Both the position numbers and the translations under genes were made by a program. Shown here piece after piece: positions 1 through 5,817 of a stretch of 8,793 nucleotides of DNA. How positions within the stretch are numbered: the first letter of the stretch is position 1; every line of letters starts with the position of its first letter. The DNA lies in the NCBI GenBank assembly GCA_014381035.1, contig JACMIS010000519.1:1-8793 (forward strand). The letters run 5' to 3'. Source of the DNA: Armatimonadota bacterium (GTDB taxonomy: Bacteria; Armatimonadota; Armatimonadia; Armatimonadales; Armatimonadaceae). Under the pieces are notes generated by a model. The model saw only the letters and a program-made list of their open reading frames with translations. It was not told the DNA's origin and searched no databases.

Positions 1-1361
1 GTCGCCATCTGGGTCAGTTCCGTGTTGGATAGATTCGCCGTACCGAGAACACTGGTCAGCATCGCTTGCGGCGAAACCCACGCCAGCAACGGCGACAACA
101 CCGCCGTTTCCGCTTCCATACGGCTCAGTGCGAGCATGATCAGAATGTAAATGCCGAGGAAGACTATCGGCAACCAGAGCGGCGCACCCATCAGGATAAC
201 TATAGCGCAAAGGGCGACGAAGCCGAAAATAAAGCCGGATAACGCATGACGTGCCGTCATCGCTTCGCCCCGATCCAGTCCGTCCGGGTCCCCGGCGAAT
301 GCACGTTCTATGTAGGCTTTGAAGTACGGGGCACCCGTACAGAGAACCGCGATGCCGACCGTCAACCACGCGCCCCACGACTGATAGCCGGTGAAGGGAA
401 ACTCTGCCGCGCCGTCGCCGTACTCATTCGGACCCGGATCGCGCCAGTTGAACAGGGTCCCGACCAGATTGAGTAACTTCTTGATCACATAGAAGAACCA
501 GAGCGAAAACAGCACATCGGTGTTCACAAGGTAGCCGAATCCGATGGCACCGGGGTGTACCATCACCATGATCGAGCCTAAGCCGGTGAGCGGGAACGTT
601 GTCCCATCCAGAAACTGCTTCGCCGTGTTTATCGGGAACGAGGGAAGCGTCGGGTACAGAGACGCCAGCGAGTTGAGCGAGTGTAAGAAGAGCGGAATCG
701 CAAACCCGATCCACATAAGACGATTGCGATATAGCGGCGCATCGTCGCGGGTCATTTCCAGAGGAAGTGCGATCACCGGGAAGGTCAGATATTCCTCGTC
801 CATCCAGCGGCGGCGTAGAATCGCCGACAGACAGAGGGTTGTCCATAGAAGGAGCAGAAAGAATATTGCCCATGCGACAAGCGGGAAAAGCCATGCCTGC
901 ATCACCTCCGGTTGAAAAAAAGTCGAGTTGCCCTCATAAAATCCTTTGAGTATTGTTTTATCGCGCGGTCCGATCCACAGTGGCATCGTCGGGAACCACT
1001 GCGCCCATCGGTTCGACTCGTTCGCATAGTAAAACGGATTCGCGATGAATGGGGCGAAGAATCCGAAGTTTCCGATGCCGGCGACTGAACTGGACATCGT
1101 TAGCATCGCATAAAGCGTCATCAACTCCGGCTGATTCATGGCAGCCCGGTTCCCGAAAAGACGCCGGATAAGAAGATTAAGCAGTGTCACCAGGAAGAGG
1201 ATAAAGGCGACGCCCATAAAGAGCGTGGTGATGGTGACTTCGGTAACCCCGGTTTTCATTTCGGAGTGTGCGATCCAACCGGCGTTCAGAACGATAAGCG
1301 GCAGACCGACGGCAATCGGGTAGTGCCATCGGATAGGGAAATTTTGTGTCAGCTTTGACAT
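1..1361 (-). CDS. Multi-pass integral membrane protein, DUF6785-like (C-terminus outside window)
   Basis: The frame is open from an ATG at 1361 down to base 1, giving 453 residues without a stop, so the C-terminus lies beyond the left edge. Long hydrophobic stretches lie at about residues 14-31, 43-66, 158-182, 215-235, 263-297, 329-343 and 375-413, with short polar loops between them, so this is a polytopic inner-membrane protein. Landmarks are EEYLTFPVIALPLEMTR at 189-205, PFTGYQSWGAW at 322-332 and SRMEAETAVLSP at 413-424. The pattern reminds me of the DUF6785/DUF6784 membrane proteins of Armatimonadota and Planctomycetes, which look distantly like oligopeptide transporters; that assignment is from memory, and the substrate is unknown. 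The ATG is the first in-frame start after a TAA 16 codons upstream. No Shine-Dalgarno precedes it. A promoter about 40 bases upstream supports this start. It diverges from infC. Confidence 0.8.
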   Translation of the reverse strand, partial: MSKLTQNFPIRWHYPIAVGLPLIVLNAGWIAHSEMKTGVTEVTITTLFMGVAFILFLVTLLNLLIRRLFGNRAAMNQPELMTLYAMLTMSSSVAGIGNFGFFAPFIANPFYYANESNRWAQWFPTMPLWIGPRDKTILKGFYEGNSTFFQPEVMQAWLFPLVAWAIFFLLLLWTTLCLSAILRRRWMDEEYLTFPVIALPLEMTRDDAPLYRNRLMWIGFAIPLFLHSLNSLASLYPTLPSFPINTAKQFLDGTTFPLTGLGSIMVMVHPGAIGFGYLVNTDVLFSLWFFYVIKKLLNLVGTLFNWRDPGPNEYGDGAAEFPFTGYQSWGAWLTVGIAVLCTGAPYFKAYIERAFAGDPDGLDRGEAMTARHALSGFIFGFVALCAIVILMGAPLWLPIVFLGIYILIMLALSRMEAETAVLSPLLAWVSPQAMLTSVLGTANLSNTELTQMA

Positions 1362-1405
1362 GAGGTGAGCAAGGGACAGATCATCAGCGAAAGTATTTTC
1401 TTTTT

Positions 1406-1434
1406 ATCATAGGTCGGTATGAGTTTTCGGTCAA
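1406..1434 (-). promoter_or_regulatory. Sigma-70-type promoter of the membrane protein gene
   Basis: Read on the minus strand there is TTGACC (1434-1429), a 17-base spacer, then TATGAT (1411-1406), five of six consensus matches in each box. Transcription would begin near 1399, giving a leader of about 37 bases before the ATG at 1361. The -35 box lies only 25 bp from the -35 box of the infC promoter, which faces the other way. Confidence 0.7.
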
Positions 1435-1459
1435 GTGGCAGAATCGAAGCACGCGAAAC

Positions 1460-1488
1460 TTGACAGGGGAGACCCCCGTTGGTAAAAT
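1460..1488 (+). promoter_or_regulatory. Near-consensus promoter of infC
   Basis: A perfect TTGACA (1460-1465), a 17-base spacer and TAAAAT (1483-1488) form a near-consensus housekeeping promoter; the start site should be near 1495. This rules out the upstream in-frame TTG at 1460 and ATG at 1487 as infC starts, because they are the promoter boxes themselves. The resulting 5' leader of infC is about 100 bases. Confidence 0.8.
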
Positions 1489-1550
1489 GCTTTGCCCGAA
1501 ATGCGCCCGGCTTGTCCGTGCGCCTATTTTAGGGCGACAAAGAATTGTTT

Positions 1551-1570
1551 CCGGCACAATCGCGTGCCGG
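1551..1570 (+). other. Hairpin in the infC leader
   Basis: CCGGCAC (1551-1557) and GTGCCGG (1564-1570) form a perfect 7-bp stem around a 6-base loop. It lies in the predicted 5' leader, 16 bases before the infC Shine-Dalgarno. No run of T follows, so it is not an intrinsic terminator. It could modulate translation or mRNA stability, but a role is only inferred. Confidence 0.45.
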
Positions 1571-1585
1571 TTTGAGAAAGACCCC

Positions 1586-1600
1586 GGAGGCAGTAACATA
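1586..1600 (+). promoter_or_regulatory. infC: Strong ribosome binding site with AUA start codon of infC
   Basis: GGAGG at 1586-1590 is followed by 7 bases and then ATA at 1598-1600, in frame with infC. No ATG, GTG or TTG occurs in this frame between the predicted transcript start near 1495 and a GTG at 1667, which is already inside the conserved NERIRVREI block. Non-canonical starts (AUU, AUC, AUA) are a known feature of infC and underlie its autoregulation, because IF3 rejects such codons. Confidence 0.8.
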
Positions 1601-2353
1601 AACAACCGTGACCCGCGTTTTGACCGCGGCAGAGATTTAGGACCGCGTGTCAATGAGCGCATCCGTGTGCGTGAGATCCTGGTCATCGACGACCTCGGCA
1701 ATAAACTCGGACCCATGACGCCGCGCGAGGCGGTTGAGATCGCCCGCAGCCGTGGACTCGACCTGGTGGAAGTCGCTCCGACCGCACAACCGCCCGTCTG
1801 CCGTATCGTAGACTATGGGAAGTACAAATACGAGCAGGGCAAAAAGGACCGTGACGCGGCGAAGAAACAGCGTCAAGCCGCCGAGATCAAGGGAATGACG
1901 TTGCGCCCTGGTACCGACGATCATGACCTGGACTTCAAGATTAAAAATATTCTGAAGTTCCTGGGCGACGGCGACAAGGTAAAGGTGACCGTGCGGTTCC
2001 GTTCGCGTGAGATGACGCACCCCGAGTTCGCGCAAGCCTCGTTGCAAAAGATCGTTGACGCCGTTACCGAATCGGCAGTCGGAATTGTCGAGCGACCGGC
2101 GACCATGGAAGGCAAGCAGATGATCATGGTCCTGTCACCGAGCAAAGAGGTAACGAAGAAGCCATCGGGTCCTGCCGTGCCGAAAGCGAAACCTGCCCCC
2201 AAGGCAGTGACGGGTGAAGGACAAACGGAAGCACCGAAGGCGGAGGGCGAAGGAGACGCGGAGGGATCTGCCCCGACTGAAGAAACGCCATCCTCGTCCG
2301 CAGAGGCACCCGTATCACCGGCAAATGATACTCCTGCGGAACCTTCCGAATAA
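1598..2353 (+). CDS. infC: Translation initiation factor IF-3
   Basis: IF3 binds the 30S subunit, keeps it free of 50S and proofreads start codon and initiator tRNA. From the AUA start the product has 251 residues. The N-terminal domain begins at NERIRVREILVIDD (19-32) and includes GLDLVEVAPTAQPPVCRIVD (53-72), followed by the family signature YGKYKYEQGKK (73-83). The lysine-rich linker is around 82-98, and the C-terminal domain (about 99-180) has KIKNILKFLGDGDKVKVTVR (114-133) and ends with MEGKQMIMVLSP. Residues 183-251 are an extra low-complexity tail rich in Pro, Ala, Glu and Ser (GEGQTEAPKAEGEGDAEGSA), making it longer than the usual 170-200 residues. It heads the cluster with rpmI and rplT, as in many bacteria, but an unrelated gene intervenes. 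Autoregulation through the AUA start is likely. The identification is certain; the start is well supported but unproven. Confidence 0.96.
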   Translation: MNNRDPRFDRGRDLGPRVNERIRVREILVIDDLGNKLGPMTPREAVEIARSRGLDLVEVAPTAQPPVCRIVDYGKYKYEQGKKDRDAAKKQRQAAEIKGMTLRPGTDDHDLDFKIKNILKFLGDGDKVKVTVRFRSREMTHPEFAQASLQKIVDAVTESAVGIVERPATMEGKQMIMVLSPSKEVTKKPSGPAVPKAKPAPKAVTGEGQTEAPKAEGEGDAEGSAPTEETPSSSAEAPVSPANDTPAEPSE

Positions 2354-2360
2354 GGGGTTG

Positions 2361-2389
2361 TTTGCAACGGCGGAAAAAACCGATATAAT
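2361..2389 (+). promoter_or_regulatory. Promoter overlapping the infC terminator, driving the next gene
   Basis: A perfect TATAAT lies at 2384-2389 with TTTGCA (four of six) at 2361-2366, 17 bases upstream. Transcripts would start near 2396, inside the left arm of the following hairpin, so they would lack part of that arm and should escape the terminator. The leader to the ATG at 2448 would be about 52 bases. Confidence 0.55.
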
Positions 2390-2425
2390 CGCCCGGCGCA
2401 GTTCGTTCGTGCGCCGGGCGTTTTT
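2390..2425 (+). terminator. Intrinsic terminator after infC
   Basis: CGCCCGGCGCA (2390-2400) and TGCGCCGGGCG (2410-2420) form a perfect 11-bp GC-rich stem with a 9-base loop, followed directly by TTTTT. It ends transcripts that come through infC, so rpmI and rplT probably depend on internal promoters or on read-through. Confidence 0.9.
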
Positions 2426-2447
2426 AATGTAGCAAAGGAATAAAGCG

Positions 2448-3266
2448 ATGCGGCGATTCTGGCAGATAGTGGCAATAACGATCGGGGCGATGATGATTGC
2501 TCCCGGAACAGTTCAAGCACAAGCGCAAAGTGTCTCTGCGGCACCTGGGATGTCTACACCGACGGTCGAGGATATTGCTCTGCTGAAAAAAGCCGTTGAT
2601 GCGGTACAGAAAAGCCCGGTAACGCTCACGTCCGACCTGCGGGTCAAGGCAAGTGGTAGTGGCGTGGTGATGTTATTAAACGAAACGATAAAGGTGAACG
2701 GTCAGTTTCCTGGCAAGTTTCGGTCGGATGTCACGCTTTTGGACGAGGATGGCAAGACTCCGGCAGCGACGTTTCAAGTCGTCGGCGATGGTACGAATGT
2801 TTATACCTACCGGTCCGATACGAAAAAGTACGCGGTGCAGACGGTCGCCGCGTTTCATAAAGATTTTGCGATGCCGGTAATCGGCGTGCTATGTGGTTTG
2901 ATCGCATCCGCCGATCCCTGGGTAGGCGAGGATGCACCGACGGACGCGAACGGAGTGATGGTGTTTCTCGATGCGTTGAAAACTGCAGGAATGATACTGG
3001 AGTCCCGCGCGGGCGAGAACGGGCGTCGCGTGTTCACCGTCCGTCCCGTAAGCACCGTCGGAGACGGGTTTCGAGTTCAGGCGACTGCGGACGCCCGAAC
3101 CGGAAGTTTTGTGACGATGGAAATGGATGGCAAACAGGGCGATTGGAAATTTTCCATCACGGAGACCGTGCGCTCGATGGCGAAGTTGCCGAGTTTCGAG
3201 AGTGCGGGCTTTACACCGCCCGCTGACGCGGAAAAGGTGGCGAAACTTTCCGTCTGGCCATTTTAA
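2448..3266 (+). CDS. Exported protein, LolA/DUF2092-like (tentative)
   Basis: The product has 272 residues. Residues 1-24 are a Sec signal peptide: MRRFW, a hydrophobic core, then cleavage after VQA. No lipobox is present, so the mature protein should be periplasmic or outer-membrane associated. The mature part reads as a beta-rich domain: LTSDLRVKASGSGVVML (60-76), NGQFPGKFRSDVTLLDEDGK (84-103), then VGDGTNVYTYRSDTKKYAV. A strand that measures a molecule, then "gives its value" in DGTNVYTYR, is typical of the LolA/DUF2092 fold that carries lipid or lipoprotein. This is pattern recognition only. AAAGGA at 2434-2439 lies 8 bases before the ATG. It sits alone between the infC terminator and rpmI, an unusual guest in the infC-rpmI-rplT cluster, and is probably driven by the promoter at 2361. 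The gene is confident; the function is not. Confidence 0.85.
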   Translation: MRRFWQIVAITIGAMMIAPGTVQAQAQSVSAAPGMSTPTVEDIALLKKAVDAVQKSPVTLTSDLRVKASGSGVVMLLNETIKVNGQFPGKFRSDVTLLDEDGKTPAATFQVVGDGTNVYTYRSDTKKYAVQTVAAFHKDFAMPVIGVLCGLIASADPWVGEDAPTDANGVMVFLDALKTAGMILESRAGENGRRVFTVRPVSTVGDGFRVQATADARTGSFVTMEMDGKQGDWKFSITETVRSMAKLPSFESAGFTPPADAEKVAKLSVWPF

Positions 3267-3303
3267 TTGGATTTTGTCAATTTAACGAAAGGAGCAAATG
3301 AAT

Positions 3304-3513
3304 ATGAAAGTCAAAATGAAGACGCGTAAATCCGCTGTCAAACGGTTCCACGAAACCGCGACCGGTAAATTGATGCACCGACACACCCGTCGTGCGCACT
3401 CGATGATCAGCAAGAGCGGTGGACAATCACGCCGTCTGTACGCGGAGTCCGCGCTGTACAAGGGCAAGGAAAAAGCCGTCGCCCAGCAACTGCCTTACGG
3501 CTCGAATTATTAG
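3304..3513 (+). CDS. rpmI: 50S ribosomal protein L35
   Basis: This is a small, very basic 69-residue protein, slightly longer than the usual 64-66. The N-terminal KMKTRKSAVKRFHETATGKL (4-23) is the L35 hallmark, followed by HRHTRRAH (25-32) and a C-terminal LYKGKEKAVAQQLPYG. L35 binds 23S rRNA in the large subunit. Two ATGs are possible: the one at 3298 is only 3 bases from the AAAGGAG at 3288-3294, whereas the one at 3304 is 9 bases away and gives an N-terminus closer to family members, so I chose 3304. It follows the exported-protein gene by 37 bases and may be cotranscribed with it. A 208-base gap containing an inverted-repeat element separates it from rplT; in most genomes this gap is short. 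Confidence 0.95.
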   Translation: MKVKMKTRKSAVKRFHETATGKLMHRHTRRAHSMISKSGGQSRRLYAESALYKGKEKAVAQQLPYGSNY

Positions 3514-3606
3514 AATAGTGGATAGTGGTTAGTGACCAGTGGTCAGAAACTAGCCGCTATGCGAGTGCGGGGTTTTTCGGGTACTGATCACTACTCACTA
3601 ACCATT
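3514..3606 (+). repeat. Inverted-repeat element with 7-nt tandem units (rpmI-rplT gap)
   Basis: The left part is a degenerate 7-nt tandem repeat starting right after the rpmI stop: AATAGTG, GATAGTG, GTTAGTG, ACCAGTG (3514-3541). The right part has TACTGAT, CACTACT, CACTAAC (3582-3602), the reverse complement of the same motif. Bases 3524-3546 pair with 3584-3606: 19 of 23 Watson-Crick, 21 of 23 with G-U. The 37-base loop holds a small hairpin, CCGC (3554-3557) with GCGG (3567-3570), followed by GGTTTTT, which could work as a weak terminator. A matching element with 8-nt units lies before pheS. Confidence 0.75.
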
Positions 3607-3721
3607 GCACCACCGGTTGCCCGCGCAATCAAAATCTAACACTGCGGGTTGACCGTCGGGATGAAACTGCGATTGGGAGAGACGATTTCCTGGCATCGCG
3701 CCCGAAGGAGAATTGAATACA

Positions 3722-4108
3722 ATGCCACGTGTCAAGCGTGGGGTAATGTCCCACAAACGCCATAAGAAGATTATTAAAGCCGCTAAAGGCTACTTCGGCG
3801 GCAAAAAGAATCTGTTCAAAACTGCGAACGAGGCAGTACAGCGCTCCGGTAATTTCGCCTACCGTGACCGCCGCAACAAGAAGCGTGAGTTCCGCAAATT
3901 GTGGATCACGCGTATCAGTGCCGCGTGCCGCTCGGTGGGAACCACCTACTCGGTCTTTATCGCCGCGCTCACCAAATCCGGTACGGAACTGGATCGTAAG
4001 GTTCTGTCGGACCTCGCCATCCGCGACCCTCAGGGGTTCAACCAGGTACTGGAAACAGTCGGAATCACCCCGGACCTGAATGCACCCGTCGTTGAAATGC
4101 TCGCTTAG
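3722..4108 (+). CDS. rplT: 50S ribosomal protein L20
   Basis: L20 binds 23S rRNA early in 50S assembly. The 128-residue product starts [20 protein letters not shown] (1-20), continues [19 protein letters not shown], and has the family block [20 protein letters not shown] (46-65) followed by SAACR. The C-terminal domain has [20 protein letters not shown]. It is about ten residues longer than usual because of a short C-terminal tail ([13 protein letters not shown]). The ATG at 3722 follows AAGGAG (3705-3710) by 11 bases; the in-frame TTG at 3713 would sit only 2 bases from that site and is rejected. In other bacteria L20 represses its own operon by binding the mRNA; here the long structured gap upstream could host such a site, but I see no recognisable mimic. 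Confidence 0.96.
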   Translation: MPRVKRGVMSHKRHKKIIKAAKGYFGGKKNLFKTANEAVQRSGNFAYRDRRNKKREFRKLWITRISAACRSVGTTYSVFIAALTKSGTELDRKVLSDLAIRDPQGFNQVLETVGITPDLNAPVVEMLA

Positions 4109-4202
4109 TTAGGTGATTGGGTGGTTGGGTTGTTAGGTGAGGAGTGGGGCATGCGCCTCCGCTTCTAAAAACCCGACAACCCAGCGACCCAGCAACCCAA
4201 TC
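4107..4202 (+). repeat. Inverted-repeat element with 8-nt tandem units (rplT-pheS gap)
   Basis: Four 8-nt units, AGTTAGGT, GATTGGGT, GGTTGGGT, TGTTAGGT (4107-4138), begin within the rplT stop codon. Four units of the complementary motif, ACCCGACA, ACCCAGCG, ACCCAGCA, ACCCAATC (4171-4202), end 2 bases before the pheS ATG. Bases 4115-4138 pair with 4179-4202: 19 of 24 Watson-Crick, 22 of 24 with G-U. Inside, 4140-4149 can pair with 4157-4166 to extend the structure. The element fills the entire gap and replaces the Shine-Dalgarno of pheS. Confidence 0.8.
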
Positions 4203-4204
4203 CC

Positions 4205-5218
4205 ATGACCGAAGAACTACAACGCATCGAAGCCGAAGCCGTCGCCGCTATTGCGGGAGCGACGAACACGAAATCGCTGGACGAACTCGACAACGAATAT
4301 CTTGGGCGCAAAGCCGGGAAACTGACTGGCTTGCTCCGCGGTCTCGGTGCCTTGCCAAACGACCAGAAGCCGTTGTTCGGTCAAGCGTTGAACGAGGCGA
4401 AGGAACGCGTCATTGCGGTGCTTTCTAGGAAGCGCGACGAATTGAAGGTGCAGGAGCGTACTGTCCGTGAACGTGCCGAAGCGATTGATGTTACGTTGCC
4501 CGGTCGCGCCCGTCCGCAGGGACGAATGCATCCGCTTTCTTCCACGATGGCGGACATCAAGCGCGTCATGATCGGGCTCGGTTTCCAGTTCGTGGATGCC
4601 CCCGATGTTGAAGACTATCTGTACAATTTCGACTGGCTGAATTACCCGCCTGACCACCCGGCGATGGACGAACAGGACACGTTCTATATTGACGGAACCC
4701 CGGTCGGCGTTCCCGGAGCGCGGCTACTGCGTACCCACACTACCGGTTCCTTGCAAGGGCGGATCTTCGAACAAAACCCGACACCACCGTTTCGATACGC
4801 GATGATGGGACGCTGTTTCCGGCGCGACGACATAGATGAAACCCACTCGCATACGTTCCATCAGGTAGATGGCTTCTGCGTGGACGAAGGGATCTCGCTC
4901 GCCGATCTTAAAGGCGTTCTTGCAGAGTTCGCCCGGGGCATGTTCGGTCCCGATGTCACGGTGCGGTTCCGCCCCGACTTTTTCCCGTTCGTCGAACCCG
5001 GCGTCGAAGTCGCCATCAAATGGGGCGACCGGTGGCTGGAACTGGGCGGCGCGGGTCTCGTCCACCCGAATATTCTGTCGCGTGCGGGCATAGACACCGA
5101 GCGATACACCGGGTTCGCGTTCGGCTTGGGCATTGACCGTATGCCGATGATCCGTCACAAAATAGACGACCTGCGCCTCTTCCTTGACAGTGACCTCCGC
5201 TTCCTGCAACAGTTTTAA
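4205..5218 (+). CDS. pheS: Phenylalanine--tRNA ligase alpha subunit
   Basis: This class II synthetase subunit carries the active site that forms Phe-AMP and charges tRNA-Phe; the enzyme is an alpha2beta2 tetramer with PheT. The 337 residues match the usual length. The N-terminal coiled coil (about 1-90) binds tRNA; the catalytic domain shows RMHPLSSTMADIKRVMIGLG (107-126), LLRTHTTGSLQGR (174-186), motif 2 with CFRRDDIDETHSHTFHQVDG (204-223), RFRPDFFPFVEPGVEV (254-269), GLVHPNILSRAGID (284-297) and motif 3 with FGLGIDR (306-312). Motif 3 has Asp where Glu is commoner; the motif arginine is kept. pheT does not follow: the next gene is a pilin, so the beta subunit must be elsewhere. The ATG at 4205 has no Shine-Dalgarno, and the 8-mer inverted repeat abuts it. 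The N-terminus is typical, so the start is probably right. Confidence 0.97.
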   Translation: MTEELQRIEAEAVAAIAGATNTKSLDELDNEYLGRKAGKLTGLLRGLGALPNDQKPLFGQALNEAKERVIAVLSRKRDELKVQERTVRERAEAIDVTLPGRARPQGRMHPLSSTMADIKRVMIGLGFQFVDAPDVEDYLYNFDWLNYPPDHPAMDEQDTFYIDGTPVGVPGARLLRTHTTGSLQGRIFEQNPTPPFRYAMMGRCFRRDDIDETHSHTFHQVDGFCVDEGISLADLKGVLAEFARGMFGPDVTVRFRPDFFPFVEPGVEVAIKWGDRWLELGGAGLVHPNILSRAGIDTERYTGFAFGLGIDRMPMIRHKIDDLRLFLDSDLRFLQQF

Positions 5219-5270
5219 AACCGTTAGGACGTAACAATGGTGCATTTTGTCACAAACTATTTGTTTGAGG

Positions 5271-5299
5271 TTGACACCTCAGCAAAACATGTGTAAGCT
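5271..5299 (+). promoter_or_regulatory. Likely promoter of the pilin unit
   Basis: A perfect TTGACA (5271-5276) is followed after 17 bases by TAAGCT (5294-5299), a poor -10 box. A 9-base direct repeat, ACATGTGTA, occurs at 5287-5295 and 5304-5312, exactly 17 bases apart, bracketing the presumed -10 and start; it could be a regulator site. A weak -10 beside a perfect -35 often means activator control, but that is inference. Confidence 0.45.
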
Positions 5300-5312
5300 T
5301 TCTACATGTGTA

Positions 5313-5336
5313 TTGTTTAGCAAGGGGGCTAAACAA
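5313..5336 (+). other. Perfect 9-bp hairpin in the pilin leader
   Basis: TTGTTTAGC (5313-5321) pairs with GCTAAACAA (5328-5336) around a purine loop AAGGGG. No T-run follows. It would lie at the start of the mRNA made from the promoter at 5271, about 85 bases before the ATG at 5422. It may protect the 5' end or be part of an RNA switch; I do not recognise a known class. Confidence 0.45.
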
Positions 5337-5421
5337 ATCTTACTGGTTAAGTCTTGTAGATTAATTGCCATCGGCTACACTTCTCAATATTCATAACAAG
5401 CCACGTTTTACAAGGAACAAA

Positions 5422-5817
5422 ATGCATCATTCAAACTCACCCTCTGCTTCTCACGCAAAACAAGCATTCACGCTAATCGAACTGCTTGTAGTGATCGCAA
5501 TCATCGCGATTCTGGCTGCGATACTTTTCCCTGTGTTCGCGCAGGCGCGGGCAAAGGCGCGACAAGTGTCCTGTGTTTCGAATCAAAAACAGATCTTGCT
5601 CGCTACGCTGCAGTACGTACAGGATTTTGACGAGACATTTCCGCTGGCGATGGTCGGCTTGGAAAGCGGTTTTCGATGGTGTCCCGTCAAGTACCTATAC
5701 GCGACGACGGATCCCAATGCTCGCATCTATGACAGCGGTTATGCGAACGCATTAGACCCATACGTCAAAAACTGGCAGATCTGGGCGTGTCCCGATTCAG
5801 ATAGTGACAGCACTTAG
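5422..5817 (+). CDS. Type IV pilin-like (DUF1559-like) protein, N-terminal part, cut by in-frame TAG
   Basis: The product has 131 residues before a TAG at 5815. It begins with a short leader ending KQA, then [20 protein letters not shown] (16-35): a class III signal, cut between A15 and F16, with Glu at mature position 5 (E20) needed for methylation and assembly. The -1 residue is Ala rather than the commoner Gly. [13 protein letters not shown] (36-48) and [20 protein letters not shown] (51-70) are typical of the prepilin/DUF1559-like proteins, abundant in Armatimonadota and Planctomycetes, probably secreted pseudopilins. AAGGA at 5412-5416 fixes the ATG at 5422; an in-frame TTG at 5365 lacks a site. 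The frame continues after the TAG into the C-terminal half (5818-6330), so this is one gene broken or read through. On its own it stops just after WACPDSDSD, before the C-terminal DGH region. Confidence 0.85.
   Translation: MHHSNSPSASHAKQAFTLIELLVVIAIIAILAAILFPVFAQARAKARQVSCVSNQKQILLATLQYVQDFDETFPLAMVGLESGFRWCPVKYLYATTDPNARIYDSGYANALDPYVKNWQIWACPDSDSDST
5815..5817 (+). other. In-frame TAG that splits the pilin gene
   Basis: The codons run GAC AGC ACT TAG CCG GGT GGA GGA AAT, with no frame change, and the family sequence resumes on the far side. rpmI, rplT and the lipoprotein at 6331 end with TAG, so TAG is a normal stop here and general recoding is unlikely. A nonsense mutation, read-through or an assembly error remain. 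Confidence 0.8.

Noticed and set aside
424..894. Minus-strand 156-codon frame inside the membrane protein gene
   Set aside because: It is a shadow in another frame of the longer, hydrophobic minus-strand frame that covers 1-1361.
1460..1597. N-terminal extension of infC from TTG 1460 or ATG 1487
   Set aside because: These codons overlap the -35 and -10 boxes of the infC promoter, and the added residues do not look like IF3.
3514..4202. CRISPR-like or minisatellite array
   Set aside because: Units are 7 or 8 nt without spacers and occur as facing inverted blocks, so it is not a CRISPR array.
5815..5817. Genome-wide recoding of TAG
   Set aside because: rpmI, rplT and the lipoprotein at 6331 use TAG as their natural stop.
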